From: Pleurocapsales cyanobacterium LEGE 06147
GTDB taxonomy: Bacteria; Cyanobacteriota; Cyanobacteriia; Cyanobacteriales; Xenococcaceae
Assembly (NCBI GenBank): GCA_015207585.1
Contig: JADEWQ010000010.1
Coordinates: forward strand, 1 to 64,000
Direction: 5' to 3'
DNA: 64,000 nucleotides
Shown here piece by piece: positions 7,787 through 16,133 of the stretch (positions are counted from its first letter, which is position 1; each line of letters begins with the position of its first letter). A model generated the notes under the pieces. That model had not been told where the DNA came from. It was given only the letters and a program-made list of their open reading frames with translations, and searched no databases. A program made the position numbers and the translations under genes.

Positions 7787-8542
7787 ATGAGCTATCGTCG
7801 AATAGTTATAGGTGACGTACACGGTCACTACGATACTTTAATTAAATTATTAGATGCAATTTCTCCTAATAGCGAAGACAAAGTTTATTTTTTGGGAGAC
7901 TTGATCGATCGGGGACCGAGAAGTGCCGATGTAGTTGAATTCGTCATCCAACATAACTATCAATGTCTTCGCGGCAACCATGAAGAGATGTTTCTGGATG
8001 TGGTTAGCAATAGGGACAATGGAGAAGTTTCCATGGAAATGTATCAAAGCTGGCTGTATAGTGGAGGTCACAGCACGGTTGCTAGTTATGATAACAAAAT
8101 TCCTCAGGAACATGCCGACTGGATCGAAAGTTTACCAACCTACCTCGATTTGGGCGACATTTGGTTGGTGCATGCCGGTGTCGACCCATATCTGCCGATT
8201 GAAGTGCAAACCTCAGAACAATTTTGCTGGATTAGAGAAGACTTTCATGCCATGAGAGAACCCTATTTTAAAGACAAATTAATAATTAGCGGTCATACAA
8301 TTACCTTTACTCTTCCTGGAGTCCATCCCGGACAAATAGCAGCGGGTCCTGGTTGGTTGGGAATCGAGACTGGTGCTTATCATCAAAATAGTGGCTGGCT
8401 AACGGGTTTGGATGTCACTCAGGGAAAAGTTTATCAAGTAAATACCAAAACTGGCTGCTTACGTACCGTGCCTCTTAAAAGAGCGATCGCTAACGTTGAT
8501 ATCGACCAGATTCGCCCCAGACGCGGACGCAAAAGAGCTTAA
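7787..8542 (+). CDS. metallophosphoesterase (PPP-type Ser/Thr phosphatase-like)
   Basis: A 251-residue protein with the full metallophosphoesterase motif series: GDVHGH (residues 8-13), GDLIDRG (about 37-43), RGNHEEM (about 62-68), HAG (about 130) and SGHT (about 168). These bind two metal ions and define the PPP/ApaH group, which hydrolyses phosphoproteins or diadenosine tetraphosphate. Length fits single-domain bacterial members. No signal peptide, so cytoplasmic. The tail (RPRRGRKRA) is strongly basic. About 290 bases upstream are AT-rich and hold no gene that I can support; a promoter presumably lies there. Substrate unknown. Confidence 0.9.
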   Translation: MSYRRIVIGDVHGHYDTLIKLLDAISPNSEDKVYFLGDLIDRGPRSADVVEFVIQHNYQCLRGNHEEMFLDVVSNRDNGEVSMEMYQSWLYSGGHSTVASYDNKIPQEHADWIESLPTYLDLGDIWLVHAGVDPYLPIEVQTSEQFCWIREDFHAMREPYFKDKLIISGHTITFTLPGVHPGQIAAGPGWLGIETGAYHQNSGWLTGLDVTQGKVYQVNTKTGCLRTVPLKRAIANVDIDQIRPRRGRKRA

Positions 8543-8574
8543 TCAGTTATCAGTTATCAGTCACCAGTTACCAA

Positions 8575-8964
8575 TTATTGAGCTAGTTGAGAGATTTCTT
8601 GAGCTAGATCGAAGTCTTTTTGAGTAATTCCTCCCGCATCGTGGGTGGTAAGATTGATAGTTACTTTGTTGTAAGAGATGGCAATATCTGGGTGGTGTCC
8701 CGCTTCTTCTGCTGGTTCGACCAACTTATTGACAAAATCAATTGCCGTTACAAAATCTTGAAATTGGAAGGTACGGCTGATTTCTTTACCATTGGTCGTC
8801 CAGCCGGGTAAAGTTTTCATTTTTTCCATTACTTCTGTTTCGCCAAGTACCATGGGATTAGCTCTTGTTTGGTTGACTAAAGTGTCAGTAGCTACAAACG
8901 ATAAGCTACTTATGACAACTATTGCTAATTGTAAGATCTTCTGAAGTATTTTTGACATTGCCAA
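8575..8964 (-). CDS. 4a-hydroxytetrahydrobiopterin dehydratase-like (PCD), with exported N-terminus
   Basis: Residues about 38-129 are a complete pterin-4a-carbinolamine dehydratase domain: LPGWT, EISRTFQFQDF, EAGHHPDIAI with the active-site His-His-Pro, and TINLTTHDAGG with the third His/Asp. The enzyme dehydrates the carbinolamine formed by aromatic amino-acid hydroxylases. Unusually, residues about 5-30 are hydrophobic (ILQLAIVVISSLSFVA) and end ...TRANPM, which looks like a signal peptide or anchor, suggesting a periplasmic or lumenal copy. It converges with the phosphoesterase gene across a CAGTTATC repeat. Internal ATGs follow the hydrophobic segment, so a cytoplasmic short form is an alternative. 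Confidence 0.88.
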   Translation of the reverse strand: MAMSKILQKILQLAIVVISSLSFVATDTLVNQTRANPMVLGETEVMEKMKTLPGWTTNGKEISRTFQFQDFVTAIDFVNKLVEPAEEAGHHPDIAISYNKVTINLTTHDAGGITQKDFDLAQEISQLAQ

Positions 8965-9036
8965 AGATGAAGGGCGATCGCTTCATGCCTATTCTAAAGT
9001 AGATCTGACGGCGAGATTAGTAAAATTATTATTTTT

Positions 9037-9520
9037 TTGAGTCCTGGCGAGCGCGTTTTGGTTGGAGTTAATGGTCAATTTGGCACTCACCGAGCACAAC
9101 TTTGCGAGACTTTTGGCTTACAAACAGAAAAGATCGGTGCTAGCGGGACTCTAGCTAAAATCTTGGGAAAAATTGTTGCTTGGTTAGAGAATTATCTGGG
9201 CGTATTTGTCTCTTATCAAGCGAGTTTAGGCTATATTTGGGCTTAAAAATTGTTAAAGTCCCGATAGGGATTCTCAACTATCTAGAAATGATTAACAAAT
9301 TATTCAAAGAATATGGGGAACATTAATTATTGTCGATGCCGTCACTAGCTTGGGTGTTGACAATCTTCCAATTGATGAATGGGGTCTGAATGTAGTTGCT
9401 TCTGATTCATAAAAAGACTACATGATTTCTCTTGGCATAAATTTTGTTCTGTCGGTGATAGATATGAAACTGCTAAATTACCCCATTTTTTATCTAGATT
9501 TGAACAAATACATTGTAATC
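9037..9520 (+). pseudogene. class V aminotransferase (serine/alanine-glyoxylate type) remnant
   Basis: Two stretches of the alanine-glyoxylate aminotransferase family survive. The first (9037-about 9120) reads SPGERVLVGVNGQFGT and ETFGLQTEKIGA. The second (about 9315-9410) reads TLIIVDAVTSLGVDNLPIDE then WGLNVVASDS followed by TAA, with the expected K-x-Y-M just after the stop. VDAVTSLG is the cofactor-ring Asp region and the KxYM lysine should bind PLP. Between and after them the frame is broken by stops and deletions, and the N- and C-terminal thirds are absent. It is a dead gene. Only 80 bases separate it from the next gene. Confidence 0.8.
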
Positions 9521-9604
9521 TCCTAATTTAGAGATTGTTAATAAAAAAATTGCTAACAGTATTTTTGTGAATTGCTTTTTTAACTCGTAAAGGATAGTCA
9601 ATTA

Positions 9605-10486
9605 ATGGAGCGATTGGAAATAGAAAAAATCTTTCAATCTCTGTCTAAATTCAAATTTGATCTCATCACCGTCAATACTCAAGGGGAAGAAATTCAACGA
9701 AAACATCAACAAGCTAGCTATTTTACCGAAAACTTGGGCAATGAAGTTACTCTAGATCTGGTTTACATTCCTGGTAGCTCTTTTATGATGGGTTCTTCTG
9801 AACAAGAAGGATTAGAAGAGGAAAAACCTCAACATGAAGTAACAGTTCAACCTTTCTTCATGGGAAAATATCAAGTCACCCAGATACAATGGAGAGCGAT
9901 CGCTTCTCTTCCCAAAGTCAATCGCGATCTTCAACAGAATCCTTCTCGCTTTAAAGGTGATGACCTTCCGGTAGAGCAAGTTTCGTGGTACGATGGGTTG
10001 GAGTTTTGTCAACGTCTCTCTAGAGAGACAGGAAAAGAATATCGACTGCCTAGTGAAGCTGAATGGGAATATGCCTGTCGCGCCGGAACGAGTACTCCAT
10101 TTCATTTTGGCAAGACGATTACAGCTAAATTAGCCAATTACCGTGCCAGTGAAACCTACGCTAACGAACCTGTAGGAAAGTATCGAAGACAAACTACTCC
10201 AGTAGGTAGTTTTTTGCCCAATGCTTTTGGCTTGTACGATATGCATGGCAATGTGTGGGAATGGTGTGCGGATGCTTGGCACGATAATTATAAGAATGCA
10301 CCCACCGATGGTAGTGCGTGGATAGCTGATGGCGATAATAATCGTTCCCCTCGACGTGGCGGTGCCTGGAACGCATCTCCTATCTACTGTCGCTCTGCTT
10401 CCCGCTATAATCATTTTGAGACTCGGGACTTGAGCTATTTTAATTTTGGTTTTCGGTTAGTCTGTAGCATTGGCAAAACTCGATAA
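9605..10486 (+). CDS. formylglycine-generating-enzyme (SUMF1/FGE)-fold protein
   Basis: A 293-residue protein. After a 50-residue N-terminal part, the FGE-sulfatase fold runs from about 55 to the end: FMMGSSEQEG, PFFMGKYQVTQ, LPVEQVSWYDGLEFC, YRLPSEAEWEYACRAG, GLYDMHGNVWEWC, RRGGAW and FNFGFRLV. Family members oxidise Cys to formylglycine, take part in ergothioneine synthesis or serve as carbohydrate/protein-binding domains. True aerobic FGE needs two nearby cysteines late in the domain; here only one is seen (SPIYCRSASR), so sulfatase activation is unlikely. No sulfatase gene is near. AAGGAT upstream supports ATG 9605. Confidence 0.88.
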   Translation: MERLEIEKIFQSLSKFKFDLITVNTQGEEIQRKHQQASYFTENLGNEVTLDLVYIPGSSFMMGSSEQEGLEEEKPQHEVTVQPFFMGKYQVTQIQWRAIASLPKVNRDLQQNPSRFKGDDLPVEQVSWYDGLEFCQRLSRETGKEYRLPSEAEWEYACRAGTSTPFHFGKTITAKLANYRASETYANEPVGKYRRQTTPVGSFLPNAFGLYDMHGNVWEWCADAWHDNYKNAPTDGSAWIADGDNNRSPRRGGAWNASPIYCRSASRYNHFETRDLSYFNFGFRLVCSIGKTR

Positions 10487-10524
10487 CTAAGCTAAAGTTA
10501 GCAAAGAAAGGTTTTTGGATCTTC

Positions 10525-12144
10525 TCACTTTTGTAAACCAGTTTCCAATTGCATAATTAGTTGATTTGTAGTCAAATTGTCTCTTTCTGATATTTTGGTA
10601 TCGGGAGGTAGGTTTTTAAGTATTTCCAGAGCGGCTTGTTGCATCTTAATCGCTCTTTTCTTATCGCCTTCTTGTCGATAAATTTGTCCGAGATCGAGAT
10701 AAGCAGCGACGAAATCGCGCTCGAGGTAAATAATTTGTTTTAAAATTCTTTTAGCTTCTGAGAGATTACCTTGTTCTTCAGCAATATGAGCTAATAAATA
10801 ATGAAGAGAGACGGCAAAAGAATCTATTTCTAAAGCCTGTTGACAATAATTCATTGCTTCTTTATATTTACCCATATCGGCGTAAATTTGGACCATAAGT
10901 TGATAAGCTTGCAAATTGCTGTTATTTTTTTGTAATATTTTTTGTAATTTTTGTATGGCTAGATTGTAGTATTTTTGGTGCCAATCTTTTTCTGCTTCTT
11001 CGATAGTTATTTTATTCTCTGATGGCTTAGTTTTCTTAGAAATTTGGTTATTAAGAAAATTTGACTTACTAGAAGAAGCGATCGCCTCAGATTCAGGTAC
11101 AGTTTTCTTAGTAGAAGTCGATAAGATTTTTTGGGCTTTAGTAATACGAGCGATTACATTGCTTGTTTGATTATTCAAACTAATCTGCTCGTTAACTTTG
11201 TTTTTTGAGTCAGTAACAAGACTAGAATTAATATTTATAAATTGTGGCTGAGTTACAGTAGTATCTGCCGGACGTTGATAAACAATCGAATCAGCAAAAG
11301 CTTGAATGTTAAACGAAGATAAATCTTGTCCCGCAAGTTCTGTATGTCCCGTAATTAAATATCCTAGAGGCTGAAGGGTATGATAAATTTTGTTGATAAC
11401 TTTTGCGATCGCTTTTGCCTCAAAATAAATAAACACATTGCGACAAATAATTAAATCCATATCCTTCAGTTCTGAATCGAGCTGAGGAAACGCATCTTTA
11501 ACTAAATTAATTTGTTGAAATTTGACTATTTTTTTGATATTTCGAGCGAGATAATATTGATTATTAATTTCTCTAAAATATTTCTGCCTTATTTCTTTTT
11601 CAACCCCTCTAAAAGACCAAGGAGGATAAATAGCTTTTTCTGCTTCTTGTATGGCTATCTGATTAATATCAATTCCTAAAATCAACAGATTCCATTGTTG
11701 GAAATCTGGTAAAAGTTCTTGTAAGAGAATAGCTATAGAATAGGGTTCTTGTCCTGTCGAACAACCAGCACTACAAATCCGAATTGTTTTTTTAGCTTGA
11801 TTGCGTTCAATTATTTCGGGCAAAAGCTCATTTCTGAGGAGATTAAATTGCTGCTGGTCTCGAAAAAAATAACTTTCATTATTAGTCAAAAAAGTAACTA
11901 AATGTTCCCATTCCTGACGGCCATCAAAACTGTCAATATTTAATAGTTGATAGTAATCTTCTGGTGAATTAAATTTTAGTTTTTCGATTCTCTGGCAAAT
12001 CTTTTCACTAAAAGATTCTCGATCTTGTTCTCTAATTACTAATCCTGTATGCTCGATCAGCAAATGATAAAAAACATTGATTTGCTCTAGATTTAAAGAG
12101 ATTTTTCCAAACATTTTATTGATTGTGCTAGCTGTTTTTGCCAA
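10525..12144 (-). CDS. cheR: CheR-type protein-glutamate methyltransferase with C-terminal TPRs
   Basis: A 539-residue protein. The CheR N-terminal helical domain covers about 15-75 and the SAM-binding methyltransferase domain about 85-285, with CSAGCSTGQEPYSIA (SAM loop), ILGIDIN and ICRNVFIYFE (catalytic region). A low-complexity Ser/Lys/Thr linker follows (about 300-385), and then three or more TPR units to about 500. It methylates glutamates on chemoreceptors using S-adenosylmethionine; TPR-tailed CheRs are known from type IV pilus and Frz-like systems. Its start overlaps the cheB stop by 17 bases, so it is the last gene of the operon. Cyanobacterial taxis loci often lack CheR, which makes it notable. 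Confidence 0.93.
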   Translation of the reverse strand: MAKTASTINKMFGKISLNLEQINVFYHLLIEHTGLVIREQDRESFSEKICQRIEKLKFNSPEDYYQLLNIDSFDGRQEWEHLVTFLTNNESYFFRDQQQFNLLRNELLPEIIERNQAKKTIRICSAGCSTGQEPYSIAILLQELLPDFQQWNLLILGIDINQIAIQEAEKAIYPPWSFRGVEKEIRQKYFREINNQYYLARNIKKIVKFQQINLVKDAFPQLDSELKDMDLIICRNVFIYFEAKAIAKVINKIYHTLQPLGYLITGHTELAGQDLSSFNIQAFADSIVYQRPADTTVTQPQFININSSLVTDSKNKVNEQISLNNQTSNVIARITKAQKILSTSTKKTVPESEAIASSSKSNFLNNQISKKTKPSENKITIEEAEKDWHQKYYNLAIQKLQKILQKNNSNLQAYQLMVQIYADMGKYKEAMNYCQQALEIDSFAVSLHYLLAHIAEEQGNLSEAKRILKQIIYLERDFVAAYLDLGQIYRQEGDKKRAIKMQQAALEILKNLPPDTKISERDNLTTNQLIMQLETGLQK

Positions 12145-13225
12145 AGACGATGTTTAATAATAAAGGTGCAATTTCTTGCACTGGTAGAACATGCTTTACG
12201 GCACCAAAAGCGATCGCTTCTTTAGGCATGCCAAAAACTACGGACGTTTTTTCATCCTGAGCAATAGTTAAACCACCTACATCTGCGATCGCCCGCATTC
12301 CGGTTACACCATCTTTACCCATTCCTGTTAACAAAATACCTGCCGTTCTTTTGCCATAATATTTAGCAATAGCTTGAAACATGACTGTGATTGAAGGACA
12401 ATGACCATCAATGGGATTGGAGGTAGTGTAAGTAAATTTATTTAAAGAATTTAGTTCTAAATGATGGCTTTCTCTGCCAAAATAAACTATTCCTGGTAAA
12501 GGCGACTCCCCTTCTAAAGCAACTTTTACTTTTAGCTGACATTCTAAATCAAGCCAGTTGACAAATCCCTGCAAAAAACCTTCACTGATATGCTGAACAC
12601 AAATAATAGGCAAGGGAAAATTGCTTGGCAGTTTGCTAAAGATTTTGTGTAATGCTTGAGGTCCGCCTGTAGATGCTCCAATAGTAATTATTTTAATTGA
12701 AGAAGCAACATCAATATCTACAGCGAGCGGACTTTTTGAAGTTACTTTGTCAAGGTAAGATTTCTCTTCTCTGGCGATCGCTATATTGTTTGACTTGGGT
12801 AACCTTCTCGTAAAAACACTGACCCCAGCAAGAACTTTTAGCTTATTAATTAATTTTTGCTTGACTTGTTCATAATCTGACGGCATTCCAGTTATTGGCT
12901 TAGGAAAAACATCGATCGCTCCTGCTTGCAACAGCTTAAAAATATTGTCAGCATCCTTTTGGTGTACCGAATTGCTAATCACTAAAATTGGTCGAGGGAA
13001 CTTAGCCATTACCTGCTGAGTTAACTCCAAACCATTCATTCCTTTCATGTGCAAATCCGTACAAATGATATTTGGCTGCACTTTCGGAATCATCTCTAGT
13101 GCTTCTTTGCCGTTGCTAGCCGTGCCAACAACTGAAATCTCTGGCGAAGACTGAAGTAATCTTTGCAGAATTTCTAGCGCGATTGGAGAATCTTCTACCA
13201 ATAAAACCTTAATTGGATCTTTCAT
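12128..13225 (-). CDS. cheB: CheB, receiver-methylesterase
   Basis: A 365-residue protein. The receiver domain (5-125) has LLVEDSP, the phospho-acceptor Asp in ICTDLHMKGMNG, and Lys in VFPKP. The methylesterase domain (about 175-360) has the catalytic Ser in GASTGGPQAL, His in CVQHISEGF and Asp in LLTGMGKDGVTGM. It removes methyl groups from receptor glutamates, and may deamidate glutamines, when phosphorylated by CheA. It is translationally coupled to cheR. Its receiver is strikingly like the stand-alone receiver gene just upstream, suggesting duplication. Confidence 0.95.
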   Translation of the reverse strand: MKDPIKVLLVEDSPIALEILQRLLQSSPEISVVGTASNGKEALEMIPKVQPNIICTDLHMKGMNGLELTQQVMAKFPRPILVISNSVHQKDADNIFKLLQAGAIDVFPKPITGMPSDYEQVKQKLINKLKVLAGVSVFTRRLPKSNNIAIAREEKSYLDKVTSKSPLAVDIDVASSIKIITIGASTGGPQALHKIFSKLPSNFPLPIICVQHISEGFLQGFVNWLDLECQLKVKVALEGESPLPGIVYFGRESHHLELNSLNKFTYTTSNPIDGHCPSITVMFQAIAKYYGKRTAGILLTGMGKDGVTGMRAIADVGGLTIAQDEKTSVVFGMPKEAIAFGAVKHVLPVQEIAPLLLNIVFGKNS

Positions 13226-13310
13226 AATTTATGGAAGGGGGAAAGTTTAAAAGAAATAAGTAAATCTTTCTCCCCATCAGTCTCAACCAATAAATTAAAT
13301 GCTCGACAGT

Positions 13311-13748
13311 TTAAAGTGGTTTGGGAGAAACTTGCATATTAGCCAAAACTTTAATTTTGGTAATCAAAGTGTTTTGGAGTTGTTCTTGATCGACTGGAGA
13401 AGCAGCAGTGGGTTTGGGTAAAAAATCTGCTGCCCCCATTTGCACGATCTTCCAAATATTGTCGATATCTTCTTTTTGGACGAGATTGCTCAAGACTAAG
13501 ATCGGCAGAGGAAATTTCGCCATTACTTGTTTAATTAACTCAAAACCATCCATATTAGGCATTTGTAAATCCGTACACAGGACTTGGGGTTGCAGTTGAG
13601 GGAGCATCGACAATGCCTGTACTCCGTCGCTAGCTACACCAACAACTTGAATTTCTGGAGAAGACTCCAGCATTCTTTTATAGAGTTCTGTGGCTACAGG
13701 GGAATCTTCAACTAATAAAACTTTAATTTGAGATTGAGTCATTGTCAT
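13311..13748 (-). CDS. stand-alone CheB-type receiver protein
   Basis: A 145-residue single receiver domain: LLVEDSP, acceptor Asp in LCTDLQMPNMDG, and FLPKP with the conserved Lys. It matches the CheB receiver of the next gene along its whole length far more closely than it matches CheY (shared SSPEI-VVG, QVMAKFP-PIL, SN-V...D-DNI), and it even keeps the start of the CheB linker (LITKIKVLA). It looks like a duplicated CheB receiver without the esterase. No separate CheY gene is in the cluster, so this may be the soluble output or a phosphate sink. The GTCATTGTC region upstream supports ATG 13748 or the second Met. Confidence 0.88.
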   Translation of the reverse strand: MTMTQSQIKVLLVEDSPVATELYKRMLESSPEIQVVGVASDGVQALSMLPQLQPQVLCTDLQMPNMDGFELIKQVMAKFPLPILVLSNLVQKEDIDNIWKIVQMGAADFLPKPTAASPVDQEQLQNTLITKIKVLANMQVSPKPL

Positions 13749-13803
13749 AAAGCTCCTAATGTAAATGAAAAATTAACTGATGTAAATCTATTGAGTACTC
13801 GTG

Positions 13804-16095
13804 CTAAATCAATCTTTTCAAAGTGTCGAGCAAGATTTTTTGATCGAAATCGCCTTTGGTTAAATAGGCATTTGCTCCTGCTTGCGCACCTTTGCGTCTA
13901 TCTTCATCTGAGGCTAGAGTAGTAACCAGCAAGATTGGTAATTCTCTGTATTCTTGGTACTGGCGAATCTTAGCTGTTAACTGTAATCCGTTGAGATTAG
14001 GCATTTCTACATCTGAAACAACAGCATCAAAATTGCCCGCTCTCAGTTTATTAAAACCTTCTAATCCATCAACAGCTACTATTACTTCATAGCCAGAACT
14101 TTCTAGAAGACGTTTCATCTGAGTGCGAATAATAATTGAGTCTTCTACTAGCAACAGCTTATGTTTAGTTTGAACTTGCTCGACTTTGGTTAAAGTTCCA
14201 GAACCAGCTTTTAGCTGTACGGACTCGAGCAAATCTCTTGCATTGAGAACAATACAAACTTCTCCATTGCTGAGAAGAGTAGAGCCAGAAATATTACGAA
14301 CTCCGACAAGTAATTTGCTTGGGGGTTTTAAGACAATATTTAGTCGATCTAGCAAACTATCTACAACAATGCCCAGGCAATCGTTACCGATTTTGAGGAT
14401 AATACAAGGTATGGTTTTGCTTTGGGAATGTAAGGTTTTGGTTGAATTAGGGGCAGTAGCTGGTAGTTCTAACAGATCTGCCAGCCAAACAACAGACACT
14501 GGTTGACCTTCAAAATTAATAGTTTGGCTTCCTTCAATGGCAAAGATTTCTTGTAAAGAGACCAGCAGTATTTTTTGAACGAATTCTACTGGAAGGGCAT
14601 AAGGGGTGTTATTGACTTCTACAATTAAGACATGGGTTGTAGCTAAGGTTGTATTTAGTTGGAGACAAAATTTACAGCCCAAACCGGGATTCGATTCGAC
14701 GGAAATAGATCCTTTCAAACGTTCTACGTTAGCGCGAACTACATCCAATCCAACTCCTCTACCAGAAATTTCTGTCACTTCTGTTCTTGTCGAGAATCCA
14801 GGAGCAAAGATAAGAGACTGTATTTGCTCGGTTGTCATGTTTGTCAGTTCGTCTTCGCTACAAATACCGCGCCGCATAGCAGTATTTTTGATGCTATCGA
14901 GATTCAATCCTCGTCCATCGTCTTTGACTTCAATCAGGATATTGTTACCCACTTGATAGCCAAGAAGTTGTAGCGTAGCCGTACGAGTCTTACCCAATCG
15001 CTCTCGTTCTTGAGGAGTTTCGATACCGTGGTCGATCGCATTACGCAAGATATGCAGTAGTGGATCTTTGATTTCTTCTAAGATGCGTTTGTCTACTTTA
15101 GTATCTCCTCCTTCCACAACAAAATTAATTTCTTTGCCTTGTTGCTTGGCTAAATCCCTCACCATGCGAGGAAAAAGACTAAAAATATTAGACAGGGGCA
15201 GAAGGCGCAGATTTTGAATGCCAGATTCCAATCGCTCTGCCACTGTATCTAATCTGGTAGTGTCTTCGTATGCTGCACTTTTTAATTGGTTAATCAGAAC
15301 ACCTAAATGTTCTATTCGTGTTGCAGTAGATTCTTGAAAATGCTGAACTCGCTTTAATTCTTCATTGTCTGGATGTTGCTCGATTTGGTGGAAAACCAAG
15401 CGATTTGCCAAGGTATCCTTACTCCACTCTTCCCAAAAATTGAGGATATCTTCAATTTCGGACATCCGTTGAGTCAGTCGCAGCTTAGTTACGCTCAACT
15501 CTCCAGCTTGAGTCAATAAAGTATCTAGTTTTTCTGGTTCGACGCGAATAGTGTCAATGTGATGGTTATCGACTGAGACAGTAACTATTGGTTCTTCTGA
15601 TGCGGAGTCGATTTTTACTGTTTCATCTACTATTTGAGAAACTGAAGCAGTTAATTCATCAAATAGTAAATCATCGGAAGTGTTAACTGGAGTAATTTCT
15701 GTGAAAGCGGGATTGGCATCAGCACCCATCAATTGAGCCAAAACGAGGAAAGTATTGACATTGGCAGCTTCTCCCGTGACGGCTTCATGGACTAGTTTGT
15801 TAATTGCATCGAGTCCTTGATAAAGGCGATCGCACATTTGCGCTGTCAGAGCCGTTTCACCCCGTTTAACTGCTGCCAAGCTATCTTCTAGTTGATGGGT
15901 AAGAGTTTCTACATCACTTATACCTAACATTCGAGAATCACCTTTGAGAGTATGCGCTTCTCGTAAAAATTCCTCTAATTTCGTTTGGTCATTAGGATGC
16001 TTTTCGAGATGAATTAACCCAGCTTCGAGTTTTTGCAAGCGTTCTTTCGTGGTTGTTTTATATAGTTCTCGCAATTCTGCGTCTTCGATCATCAT
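13804..16095 (-). CDS. cheA: CheA-type histidine kinase with C-terminal receiver
   Basis: A 763-residue hybrid kinase. The Hpt domain (1-105) carries the phosphorylated His48 in EAHTLKGDSRM. The dimerisation domain follows (about 190-290), then the HATPase domain (about 300-480) with ILRNAIDHGIE (N box), DDGRGL (G1) and SGRGVGLDVV (G2). A CheW-like domain covers about 485-625. The C-terminal receiver (about 645-763) has LLVEDS, acceptor Asp in AVVSDVEMPN and Lys in YLTKGDF. It is the central kinase of the taxis system and phosphorylates its own receiver, the CheB receiver and the lone receiver. CheA-REC fusions are typical of cyanobacterial Pix/Tax/Hmp systems. Acidic linker about 125-185 is variable. 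Confidence 0.95.
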   Translation of the reverse strand: MMIEDAELRELYKTTTKERLQKLEAGLIHLEKHPNDQTKLEEFLREAHTLKGDSRMLGISDVETLTHQLEDSLAAVKRGETALTAQMCDRLYQGLDAINKLVHEAVTGEAANVNTFLVLAQLMGADANPAFTEITPVNTSDDLLFDELTASVSQIVDETVKIDSASEEPIVTVSVDNHHIDTIRVEPEKLDTLLTQAGELSVTKLRLTQRMSEIEDILNFWEEWSKDTLANRLVFHQIEQHPDNEELKRVQHFQESTATRIEHLGVLINQLKSAAYEDTTRLDTVAERLESGIQNLRLLPLSNIFSLFPRMVRDLAKQQGKEINFVVEGGDTKVDKRILEEIKDPLLHILRNAIDHGIETPQERERLGKTRTATLQLLGYQVGNNILIEVKDDGRGLNLDSIKNTAMRRGICSEDELTNMTTEQIQSLIFAPGFSTRTEVTEISGRGVGLDVVRANVERLKGSISVESNPGLGCKFCLQLNTTLATTHVLIVEVNNTPYALPVEFVQKILLVSLQEIFAIEGSQTINFEGQPVSVVWLADLLELPATAPNSTKTLHSQSKTIPCIILKIGNDCLGIVVDSLLDRLNIVLKPPSKLLVGVRNISGSTLLSNGEVCIVLNARDLLESVQLKAGSGTLTKVEQVQTKHKLLLVEDSIIIRTQMKRLLESSGYEVIVAVDGLEGFNKLRAGNFDAVVSDVEMPNLNGLQLTAKIRQYQEYRELPILLVTTLASDEDRRKGAQAGANAYLTKGDFDQKILLDTLKRLI

Positions 16096-16133
16096 GGTTG
16101 TTTCGATCTGGTTTTCGGTGGTGAGAATTGGTA

